In this document: positions 1 to 6,345 of the stretch, piece by piece
How the letters are laid out: each line of letters begins with the position of its first letter
How positions within the stretch are numbered: position 1 is the stretch's first letter
NCBI GenBank assembly: GCA_043811005.1
Contig: JBDRNO010000293.1
Span: 1-33,400 of the forward strand
DNA length: 33,400 nucleotides
Reading direction: 5' to 3'
Origin: JBDRNO01 sp043811005
GTDB taxonomy: Bacteria; Bacteroidota; Bacteroidia; NORP154
The notes under the pieces: model-generated
Told to the model about the DNA's origin: nothing
Databases searched by the model: none
The model's input: only the letters and a program-made list of their open reading frames with translations
Made by a program: the position numbers and the translations under genes

Positions 1-651
1 GTACTCAAACGCTTCTACCAGGAAACCTGCTGAACCTACTGCACCGTCATAAATAGTGTTTCCTATTTCGGGTGCTACCACTTTAACAATGGTTTTAATC
101 AAAGGTCGTGGGGTGTAATATTCGCCACCGTTACGCCCTGCATTGCCCATGTTTTTAATCTTGCCCTCGTACAAATGGATCATTTCGTGCTTTTCTGCGT
201 GGGTTCTAAAACGGAGTTCGTCAATACGATTTACCACTTCACGTAAATTGTAACCACTTTGAATTCTGTTTTTTAGTTCGCTAAAAATCTCGCCAATCTT
301 ATATTCAATGGTGTTGGCGCTTTCGGCAGATGTCTTAAACTTTTTGAGGTAAGGAAAGAGTTCCATATTCACAAAACCGGCAAGGTCGTCTCCTGTTAAT
401 GCTTTATGATGGTCTAGCTTTCCTTCTTTATTTTTTGGTGTTGCCCACTTGCTCCATTTGTATTCGGGAGAAATTATGCTTATATAACTCTTGCCGGTTA
501 ATTCGGCTGCTGTTTTTTTGTCTTTTTCCAAATCGTCCAGATATTTCAGAAACAACACCCAGGAGGTTTGTTCTACATAATCTAATTCGCTTCCACAACC
601 TGCATCTTTGTGCAGTATGTCGTCTATATTTTTAAAAGTCTGTTCAAACAT
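1..651 (-). CDS. hsdM: Type I restriction-modification DNA methyltransferase subunit, N-terminal part (HsdM)
   Basis: The reading frame starts at an ATG (649-651) and stays open for 217 codons to the left edge, so the gene is cut by the window. HsdM is the modification subunit of type I restriction systems: it transfers a methyl group from SAM to adenine and works in a complex with HsdS and HsdR. Residues 1-130 look like the HsdM N-terminal helical domain (start MFEQTFKNIDDILHKDAG). Then comes the N6-methyltransferase domain with the YYTPRPLIK segment and the SAM-binding motif I as DGAVGSAGFL near the edge, a known variant of DPACGSGGFL. The catalytic NPPF-type motif would lie outside the window. 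The upstream side is occupied by a group II intron remnant whose 3' end is about 110 bases from the start codon, so the original promoter region may have been displaced. The family assignment is secure. Confidence 0.93.
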   Translation of the reverse strand, partial: MFEQTFKNIDDILHKDAGCGSELDYVEQTSWVLFLKYLDDLEKDKKTAAELTGKSYISIISPEYKWSKWATPKNKEGKLDHHKALTGDDLAGFVNMELFPYLKKFKTSAESANTIEYKIGEIFSELKNRIQSGYNLREVVNRIDELRFRTHAEKHEMIHLYEGKIKNMGNAGRNGGEYYTPRPLIKTIVKVVAPEIGNTIYDGAVGSAGFLVEAFEY

Positions 652-760
652 TTATTTTTCCTGTTTTATAATCATTCAATTCGATCTACCCAAGCATTGG
701 TAAAAAATAGCTCTTTTGGTTTTTTACGGGTTGGCATTATGCGTGTCGGCAAAAACCAAA

Positions 761-1943
761 GTCGAGCAGGCAAGGGCATTTCAGCCCAAGCCTCTCACAA
801 AACCGTACGTGAAAGTCTCCCTTCATACGGCTTTTGTCATTTGTAAACCTGTACTAAGAAAACCTCGTTTCCAAGGTTCAAACAAAGTAGGGTATGCTGT
901 CTGAATGCGTTTAAGCATTTCGTACGCTTGCCTTATTTTATTTCTCAGAGATTTATACCTGTTCATAATCCATTTGATTAGTCTGCTGTGAAAAATACAA
1001 AAAATGAATGACATGGCTGATGGTCGAAACTTACCATAGTAATTTATCCAACCACTCAATTGAGGATTCAATTCTGCTGCAATGCCTTCTATCGTGTTAG
1101 ATGTCCACCGATGAAAATGTGTTTGCCGCAAGGTCTTCAAAATACGTTTTCCCGATTTTACGCTAATTGCCAAATCAAATCCAAAAAACATATATCCATC
1201 CTTTTGCGACTTCGATGGTCGTGGTTTAAAGGTGAACCCCAGAAAATCAAACTTCACATTTTTATGATTCTCCGTTCGTTTATGGTCTTTGCAATAAACA
1301 ATCTTTGTCTTTTCAGGATGTAGCTCTAAACCACATTCCTGCATTCGGTTTTTCAATCTCTCATGCACATAATCCGCCTGTACTTTCGTTTTGCAATGAA
1401 CTACAATATCATCTGCATAACGCTCGAACTTAACACCCGGAAAATATTGGGTCAACCATTGGTCAAACGCATAGTGTAGAAACAAGTTTGCCAGCAAAGG
1501 ACTGATTACTCCGCCTTGCGGTGTGCCTTTGCCCTCTTTGTACATCAATTCCCCGCTTCCTTTCTGCACTGGTGCAGTAAGCCAGCGGATGATGTACATC
1601 TTCACCCATTTTTCACTAACATGTTTGTCAATGGCAAGTAGCAGTTTTTCGTGGTCAATATTATCGAAAAACCCTTTGATGTCAATGTCAATCACCCAAT
1701 TATACAGTCAACAATTACGTCTTGCCTTTTGTAGTGCGTCATGCGCACTCCTGTTTGGCCGATAACCATAGCTGCTTTCATGGAAAATTGATTCCATCCT
1801 TGGTTCAAGATAATCCTTAATCACCATCTGTGCTGCTCTGTCTCCCACAGTGGAAATCCCAAGCTTTCGGATTTTCCCGTTAGCTTTAGGTATCTCCACC
1901 TCTTTCTTCGAGGCGCACTGTGCTATTTGTGCGGGGGCTTTTC
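761..1943 (-). mobile_element. 5'-truncated group II intron remnant
   Basis: Downstream of the reverse transcriptase frame (minus strand) a group II intron domain V can be folded at 799-834: an AGCCGTATG strand pairs with CGTACGGTT, and an upper stem is capped by a GAGA tetraloop. Domain VI follows at 764-796: GAG/CTC, AGGC/GCCT and GGGC/GCCC pairs. The 3' end is best placed at 761, because the intron would then end in the expected AY (CTCGAC) with the branch position seventh from the end. On the other side, domains I-III and the first ~90 residues of the intron protein are missing; intron-like coding stops between about 1900 and 1943. The copy therefore lacks its 5' half, as expected from incomplete target-primed reverse transcription or later deletion. 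Confidence 0.8.
823..1899 (-). pseudogene. ltrA: Group II intron reverse transcriptase/maturase, truncated and with an internal stop
   Basis: Two frames that lie in phase (1899-1708 and 1695-823) encode one LtrA-type protein interrupted by a single TGA at 1708-1710. Motifs in order: VEIPKANGKIRKLGI and SSYGYRPNRSAHDAL (RT-1/2), VIDIDIKGFFDNIDHEKL (RT-3), GTPQGGVISPLLANLFLH (RT-4), the catalytic YADD box (RT-5), FDFLGFTFKPRPS (RT-7), and a C-terminal maturase domain X with LNPQLSGWINYYGKF. No HNH endonuclease follows. The TGA stands where the family usually has Trp (NCW before the RT-3 motif), so it is a TGG-to-TGA change. About 90 N-terminal residues are absent; the frame is open upstream of the GTG at 1899 only to a TGA at 1942-1944. 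The C-terminus overlaps domain V, as in some related introns. Inactive copy. Confidence 0.9.
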
Positions 1944-2047
1944 ATTTCATTTCACTTTCTATTTCTGTTACGTTGTCTCTTTTTTTGTATTAGCTACAAC
2001 TTACCGGTAAATTTAGCATTAACACAACACTATTATTAACTACCCCT

Positions 2048-2500
2048 TCACGATGGTGATACAATATTAAACGTAGCCGTTGCCATAGCTATTGGCTTTC
2101 TTTCCTGCCTGCCGGTTTTTGTATCTTTTTTATAGATAAACCCGTGAATCACGCATAATTTTTTTCCCCGGAATACTACCTGTGTCTTTGCAATGAGGTG
2201 ATCGCCCAAATCAATCGGGCGTAAATAATTGACCTTAAGCTCAACAGTTGAACAAAAATCCCCTTTGTTCATTGTGGAAAACACTGCCACCCCGCAAGAA
2301 AAATCGAAAAAGCCGGAAATTACTCCACCGTGAACCCTGCCGGCAGGGGAAAGATGGTCTTTGCGTATCTTTAACCCGGTTTCGGCACGATGTTTTTTGC
2401 GGTCGTACTTCAGCACTTCATAACCGAGCCATTTGCCAAATTTGTCCGGATACTTGTAATTTGTCAGGTCAATTTCAGATGAATCAAGTTTTTTAGGCAT
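2048..2500 (-). CDS. PaaI-family hotdog-fold thioesterase
   Basis: This 150-residue protein hydrolyses acyl-CoA thioesters in the cytoplasm if it behaves like its family; the substrate cannot be told. The family mark is GRVHGGVISGFFDFSCG in the first half, where the HGG turn and the Asp in the following helix form the active site of PaaI-type hotdog enzymes. The second half has the expected ELKVNYLRPI strand and ends in IAMATATFNIV, typical of the last hotdog strand. I chose the ATG at 2498-2500 (MPKKLDSSE); an in-frame TTG two codons upstream is less likely. No Shine-Dalgarno sequence is visible. The gene stands alone between the intron remnant and the divergent pyrK, so context does not help. 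Confidence 0.88.
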   Translation of the reverse strand: MPKKLDSSEIDLTNYKYPDKFGKWLGYEVLKYDRKKHRAETGLKIRKDHLSPAGRVHGGVISGFFDFSCGVAVFSTMNKGDFCSTVELKVNYLRPIDLGDHLIAKTQVVFRGKKLCVIHGFIYKKDTKTGRQERKPIAMATATFNIVSPS

Positions 2501-2594
2501 AATCAATTTTTTTTCAAAAATAATAAAATTTTAATTATACCTAAAACCCGTAATCTGATTTTAGGTTGTACTAAATTATCTTACAGGGTTTGTA

Positions 2595-2602
2595 TATATT
2601 TG
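2595..2602 (+). promoter_or_regulatory. Putative Bacteroidota -7 promoter box upstream of pyrK
   Basis: TATATTTG matches the Bacteroidota -7 consensus TAnnTTTG and lies 68 bases before the preferred pyrK start at 2671. A TTG at 2566-2568 could be the -33 element, but the gap of 26 bases is longer than usual, so this is tentative. Confidence 0.35.
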
Positions 2603-2670
2603 TACTGCGAAAAAATATTTTACCTGACACCTCAAAATAAAATTTGACTACAAAAGCAGAAAATCTTACT

Positions 2671-3705
2671 ATGCACAGTGTAAAAACATTCAGGGCAGAA
2701 GTTATTGGACATATTCAGATTGGAGGAGAAAACTCTGACCTATTTAAATTAAGATTCAGAACTAATGAACTGCAGGATATTGTACCGGGTCAATTTATAA
2801 TGATAAATACAAAACCGATAAAGAAAAATACAGAATTAAAAAAAAATCAAATCATAAATAATTTTAAAGCAAGATCATATCTTAAACGACCTTTTGGAAT
2901 ATATAGAGCATATTACAAGGATTTCAATTATGATCATTTACAAAAAGCAACAATACCCGGACAATTATCCGCAAAATCACATACCATATTTCCTGATGAG
3001 TTTGATGTTTTTTATAAAGTCCTTAAATATGGTGTTGGTACAAATGAGCTGAAAAATGTAAAAGAAAAGGAATATATTGAGATAACAGGCCCTTTGGGAA
3101 GAAGATATGACCTAAAATCTATAATAAAAAAAGGATATAAAGAAATACATGTTATTGGTGGCGGAGTGGGTATGGCGCCACTTGTTTTTATTACCCAGGC
3201 TCTTAAATACTTCAATTTGAATGTAAAGGCATTTATTGGCATTGAACGGTATCATTTGCTGCAATATAAAGATAATAGCTATTTGGGTAACCCTGAAAAT
3301 GCACGAATATTTGTTGACGATCTATTGGATATAGGATTAAAAGAAGATGACATATTTGTAGGTATTGAAAAAAAAGAAAAAAAGCTGGATAATACTTCTG
3401 GCATTAACTTAACTGAAAATGAACTAATTAGTGATACATACCGAAGATATATGAAGAAATGCAAAAACAGAGATAATATTTATGCGTTTGCATGCGGACC
3501 GGACCCAATGATGAAGGCAATTTATGATATCACATCCGAATATAATATACCTCTTGAAGTATTATTAGAGAAACGAATGGCTTGTGGAATAGGAGTATGC
3601 CTTTCATGTGTTTGTGAGTTGAAAGATAAAAATGGCAATGAATACTACTCACGGGTATGTACAGATGGGCCTTTGTATAATTCTGAAGAAATTAATTGGA
3701 CATAA
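2671..3705 (+). CDS. pyrK: Dihydroorotate dehydrogenase (NAD+) electron transfer subunit, PyrK-like
   Basis: PyrK passes electrons from PyrD to NAD+ through FAD and a 2Fe-2S cluster during pyrimidine synthesis. Visible: the FAD-binding part with RPFGIYRA, the NAD-binding motif VIGGGVGMAPLVF, the CGPDPMMKAI segment, and the cluster ligands in the C-terminal quarter, MACGIGVCLSCVC followed by RVCTDGPLY. At about 344 residues it is longer than the usual ~260. Extra stretches lie on both sides of RPFGIY and between the NAD motif and CGPDPMM (the latter rich in Lys/Glu). I prefer the ATG at 2671 (MHSVKTFRAEV); a TTG at 2644 would add nine residues. The stop codon lies inside a dispersed repeat (3701-3717). 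The pyrD partner is about 0.9 kb downstream, separated by two unrelated genes, which is odd for this pair. Confidence 0.85.
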   Translation: MHSVKTFRAEVIGHIQIGGENSDLFKLRFRTNELQDIVPGQFIMINTKPIKKNTELKKNQIINNFKARSYLKRPFGIYRAYYKDFNYDHLQKATIPGQLSAKSHTIFPDEFDVFYKVLKYGVGTNELKNVKEKEYIEITGPLGRRYDLKSIIKKGYKEIHVIGGGVGMAPLVFITQALKYFNLNVKAFIGIERYHLLQYKDNSYLGNPENARIFVDDLLDIGLKEDDIFVGIEKKEKKLDNTSGINLTENELISDTYRRYMKKCKNRDNIYAFACGPDPMMKAIYDITSEYNIPLEVLLEKRMACGIGVCLSCVCELKDKNGNEYYSRVCTDGPLYNSEEINWT

Positions 3706-3717
3706 CTTTGTAAATTG
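3701..3717 (-). repeat. Copy 1 of the 17-bp ACAAAGTTATG repeat
   Basis: On the plus strand this reads CATAACTTTGTAAATTG. The reverse complement recurs with one or two changes at 7700-7716, 20900-20916 and 21405-21421. The element holds TAACTTTG, a perfect match to the Bacteroidota -7 promoter consensus, and here it also contains the TAA stop codon of pyrK. Confidence 0.75.
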
Positions 3718-3731
3718 CTTAAAAAGGAATA

Positions 3732-3760
3732 TTGCCACTAATTACACGAATTTTCACTAA
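3732..3760 (+). repeat. Left 29-bp inverted repeat flanking the pyrK-pyrD insert
   Basis: This segment (begins TTGCCACTAATTACACGAA) matches the reverse complement of 4572-4600 at 25 of 29 positions. The two copies face each other around two unrecognised genes. Related sequence also occurs at 6283-6340 and 7864-7970, so it belongs to a dispersed family. Confidence 0.75.
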
Positions 3761-3804
3761 ATATTATTATTGTTTATTGAATAGTTGTGGGTAATTTAAA
3801 AAAT

Positions 3805-4293
3805 ATGAACAAAGACATTAATGATTTTTTTAATGTTGATATGGAAAGAGATATTTGGATACTTCTCTCCCATTATAGACATCATGAGTGGCTTGGGCAA
3901 GAATATGCTGACATATTAAACTCTGTCTTTGTTGGTAGTATAGTAAAAGGACGCCTGTTTTTAAGCATGTTAGGGATTAAAGCTGATAAACAAAATAATA
4001 CCACTTCGCTCCACAACGAAGAAAAAGGAAATATCACAGCTAAAACCCTTGACGGAAGGTTCGCAGAATCGACCGATTTTAAAAATGGAGAACGTGAAAT
4101 GCTATATAGATTACTAACTTCAGTAAATAAAGCAGAAGTTCACAGAGATGGTTATGATGAAACGAATGACGAAATAATTCACCCAAGCATTTTAGCCATC
4201 CTCAGACTAATAGATGATTGTATTTATGAACATTCAGGGAGAAAGATAAAATATGAATATGCTCAACAACTGCTAAAGCACATTAAAAAATAG
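3805..4293 (+). CDS. Hypothetical protein, 162 residues, in the pyrK-pyrD insert
   Basis: I do not recognise a family. The ATG at 3805 (MNKDINDFFNVDMERDIWI) is the likely start; a GTG six codons upstream at 3787 is possible. The product is soluble, without signal peptide or membrane segment, and rich in charged and aromatic residues. It has an N-terminal helical part (WILLSHYRHHEWLGQEYADIL), a variable middle (residues ~70-100) and a helical C-terminus (IHPSILAILRLIDDCIYEHS). Its stop is followed after two bases by the ATG of the next gene, so the two are probably read together. Both lie between facing 29-bp inverted repeats, suggesting they arrived as a unit. No function is proposed. Confidence 0.6.
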   Translation: MNKDINDFFNVDMERDIWILLSHYRHHEWLGQEYADILNSVFVGSIVKGRLFLSMLGIKADKQNNTTSLHNEEKGNITAKTLDGRFAESTDFKNGEREMLYRLLTSVNKAEVHRDGYDETNDEIIHPSILAILRLIDDCIYEHSGRKIKYEYAQQLLKHIKK

Positions 4294-4295
4294 AA

Positions 4296-4528
4296 ATGGG
4301 ACTTTTCGACATATTCAAAAAGAAACCTTGACCGAAATGGCAAACAAGGCATATGAAATTGACTTCTCATCTGACCCTGACGACTTTAGATTTAATGAAA
4401 GCGTTGGAGAACGAAGCAATCGGCTACTAATGAAAGAGAACAAATTTATGACTGTCTACAAAACGTTCAATTCTAAACAGTTTGACGACTTATTTGAAAA
4501 CTATTTAAGACAAATTATCAAGAAATAA
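4296..4528 (+). pseudogene. Small hypothetical gene with a probable frameshift
   Basis: An ATG at 4296, two bases after the previous stop, opens MGLFDIFKKKP and runs into TGA at 4329-4331. A second frame is open from there to 4528 and encodes LTEMANKAYEIDFSSD and a Lys-rich C-terminus. MGLFDIFKKK is a very common N-terminus of small bacterial proteins, and the frames meet at an A-rich run (TTCAAAAAGAAACC), so the simplest reading is one ~77-residue protein broken by a one-base change (natural, programmed or sequencing error). Otherwise the second frame would have to start at the TTG at 4328, overlapping the stop. Family unknown. Confidence 0.5.
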
Positions 4529-4571
4529 AAAATACCGCCAACACGCAATATAGCAAACGTTCTATAAAAAA

Positions 4572-4620
4572 TTCGTGATAATTAGTGTAATTCGTGGCAA
4601 GACATAAATTCCAATACTAT
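4572..4620 (+). repeat. Right 29-bp inverted repeat plus AAATTCC(A/G)ATACT tail
   Basis: 4572-4600 is the right-hand inverted copy of 3732-3760. It runs straight on into AAATTCCAATACT (4606-4618), the same order as at 6283-6340 (AATTAGTGTAATTAGTGGC then AAAATTCCGATACT). The repeat ends at the pyrD start codon and so supplies its immediate 5' leader. Confidence 0.7.
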
Positions 4621-5581
4621 GAAAAAAATCGAGACAAAAATTGGCAAATTGATCTTAAAGTCACCTATTATGACCTGTTCAGGGACTTCAGGGAGCAGTG
4701 GTGAAATTAATGTATTAAAAAATAATAAAAAGGTCTTGAATTCTCTTGGGGCTTTTGTAACAAAAGGTGTTACTCTTAATGCTAAGGCAGGAAATAAAGA
4801 ACCCCGTATTGTTGAAACCAGGTGCGGAATATTGAATTCTATTGGCTTACAGAATAAAGGTGTGGTAAATTTTATTAATAAAGAACTTCCTAAATTAACA
4901 AATTATAACCTTCCGGTAATTGTAAACATCTCTGCACCAAGTGTTTCTGAATTTGGCAAACTAACAGCTAAGTTATTAGAGCTGGATGTGAATTCTTTAA
5001 TTTCCGGTATTGAGATCAATGTTTCTTGCCCAAACATAGAGAGTGGTGGTTTGGCGTTTGGTACTAATCCAAAATTAGTGGAAAAGATTGTCAAGACAGT
5101 AAAGAAAAATACAAATGACAGGATAACAATAATAACAAAGCTCACTCCAAATATCACTGATATTACCGAAACAGCAAAAGCCGCTATATATGGAGGTACA
5201 GATGCCTTATCAATGATAAATACTCTCAAAGGCATGGCAATAAATATTGATACAATGAAGCCCTTTTTGGGAAACATAGCTGGAGGATTATCCGGACCGG
5301 CTATTAAGCCAATAGGTGTATTTATGGTGTATAATTGTTTTCAAAATATTAACGAATGCAAAAATCATGATATACCTATTATTGGCATGGGAGGAATCAC
5401 AAATTTCATAGATGCCCTTGAGTATATCATGGCAGGCGCCTCAGCTGTTGCTGTTGGAACGGAATGGTTTGTTAATAATAATGTTTTTGTAGAAATATTT
5501 GAAGGGATAAAAAAATATTTGGCAGAAAATAATATGGATTTTAATGAATTAATAGGGATTGCACAAACCAGTAGGCAGTAG
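4619..5581 (+). CDS. pyrD: Dihydroorotate dehydrogenase catalytic subunit, class 1B (PyrD)
   Basis: This 320-residue enzyme oxidises dihydroorotate to orotate on FMN, the fourth step of pyrimidine synthesis, and would pair with the PyrK-like protein encoded upstream. The fold is a flavin TIM barrel: substrate-loop region LGAFVTKGVTLNAKAGN, catalytic cysteine in INVSCPN as in class 1 enzymes, KLTPNITDI strand, and the phosphate-binding IIGMGGI and GASAVAVGTEW segments. Length is normal for class 1B (~305-310) plus a short tail. The start codon directly follows a dispersed repeat and no ribosome binding site is seen. The last residues (TSRQ) and the TAG stop are coded by another intergenic repeat (GTAGGCAGTAGGCAGTTGAC), so the native C-terminus may have been replaced. 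AT content is high, like pyrK. Confidence 0.93.
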   Translation: MKKIETKIGKLILKSPIMTCSGTSGSSGEINVLKNNKKVLNSLGAFVTKGVTLNAKAGNKEPRIVETRCGILNSIGLQNKGVVNFINKELPKLTNYNLPVIVNISAPSVSEFGKLTAKLLELDVNSLISGIEINVSCPNIESGGLAFGTNPKLVEKIVKTVKKNTNDRITIITKLTPNITDITETAKAAIYGGTDALSMINTLKGMAINIDTMKPFLGNIAGGLSGPAIKPIGVFMVYNCFQNINECKNHDIPIIGMGGITNFIDALEYIMAGASAVAVGTEWFVNNNVFVEIFEGIKKYLAENNMDFNELIGIAQTSRQ

Positions 5582-5660
5582 GCAGTTGACAGTTGGCAAT
5601 AAAATCAAATACTTACTGGGTTCTGGATGCTGGATATTGGGTGTTGGGTGTTTGAGGGAA
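5570..5660 (+). repeat. Intergenic composite repeat at the pyrD 3' end
   Basis: GTAGGCAGTAGGCAGTTGAC and CAGTTGGCAAT are followed by TACTGGGTTCTGGATGCTGG and GATATTGGGTGTTGGGTG. These are degenerate units of the composite family seen at 9419, 10677, 20944 and 26182. The pyrD stop lies inside it. The rest of 5661-5818 shows nothing I can assign. Confidence 0.6.
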
Positions 5661-5818
5661 ATTCGCTTAATTCAAGAGGAATTTTTATATTAATCTGCCG
5701 AGAAGCAAATGATATTGATTTTAACGTTTAGCCCAATACAATCCGGTTTTACACTCTAACCCCAGTCACCAATATATCGTCAATTTGTTCTCCACTTCCC
5801 CTCCACTCTTCAATGGTT

Positions 5819-6143
5819 TTATTTAAAATTTCCTTTTTTATTATTTGCAATTCCTAAAAAATTTAATGACGTAGAGATACCCTTTTTAAAATCTTCTTTC
5901 TCAGCCAATTCCAAAGCCAGGTTTGCATATTCGATTGACTTATTTATATCAGTATTTATATGTGCCCAACTCAAATTGTTTAGTATGATTATTTTATTGG
6001 TGTCGCCGGCTGTTTCCAATACTGTAAGGAGGGAGTCAATAGTTCGACTTGGTTTATCCTGGGAAACGAAGGGCTCACCACGAGTTTTTGCTTGATCCTG
6101 GGAGAATGAATACAAAATGAAAAATGAAAAATGAAATCCGCAT
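5819..6143 (-). pseudogene. Fragment of a TPR-containing signalling protein
   Basis: The frame 6115-5819 encodes TIDSLLTVLETAGDTNK, LNNLSWAHINTDINKSIEY and ANLALELAEKEDFKKGI: the N-terminal TPR array typical of large Bacteroidota TPR sensor kinases or cyclases (the DTNK..LN.LSW pattern). It stops after about two repeats (GNFK then TAA), and no downstream domain is found, so it is a remnant. The hydrophobic start is split: an ATG at 6141-6143 opens MRISFFIFHFVF in a neighbouring frame, and the frames cross at three tandem 7-base units (AAAAATG on the plus strand, 6114-6133). Adding or losing one unit would join the signal peptide to the TPR frame, so slippage may have inactivated it. Confidence 0.6.
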
Positions 6144-6282
6144 GATTTTATAAAATCGCAAAGGAGAATAAAAATTAATGTGTTGTAATATATTAATCAT
6201 TCGATTTATATTGAATTCATGCGAGTTCACGAACACCATTAAAATCAATTATGACAGTGAGTAATACCTTTGAAAAAAAATT

Positions 6283-6340
6283 ATGTGATAATTAGTGAAA
6301 ATTAGTGTAATTAGTGGCAAAACACGAAAATTCCGATACT
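6283..6340 (+). repeat. AATTAGTGTAATTAGTGGC element with AATTCCGATACT tail
   Basis: GTGATAATTAGTG, then AATTAGTGTAATTAGTGGCA, then AAAATTCCGATACT (6327-6340). The element matches 4572-4618 in sequence and order. It ends six bases from the recF stop. The stretch 6144-6282 shows no gene. Confidence 0.7.
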
Positions 6341-6345
6341 AAAAT

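Noticed and set aside
672..737. 21-codon minus-strand frame (MPTRKKPKELFF...) between the intron and hsdM
   Set aside because: Too short to support; it overlaps a TTTGGTTTTT/AAAAACCAAA inverted repeat (715-724 and 751-760) and has no ribosome binding site.
715..760. Terminator as target of a class C group II intron
   Set aside because: The hairpin lies on the 3' exon side, whereas class C introns insert after the terminator stem in the 5' exon.
1708..1710. Use of TGA as Trp (alternative genetic code)
   Set aside because: Several intact genes end in TGA (sugar transferase, protease, glpK) and use TGG for Trp, so the TGA in the intron protein is a mutation.
2248..2496. Plus-strand frame inside the thioesterase gene
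   Set aside because: Antisense shadow without family features.
3700..4600. Integron cassette array between pyrK and pyrD
   Set aside because: No integrase and no convincing attC core (GTTRRRY with matching arm) could be found; the 29-bp inverted repeats explain the borders better.
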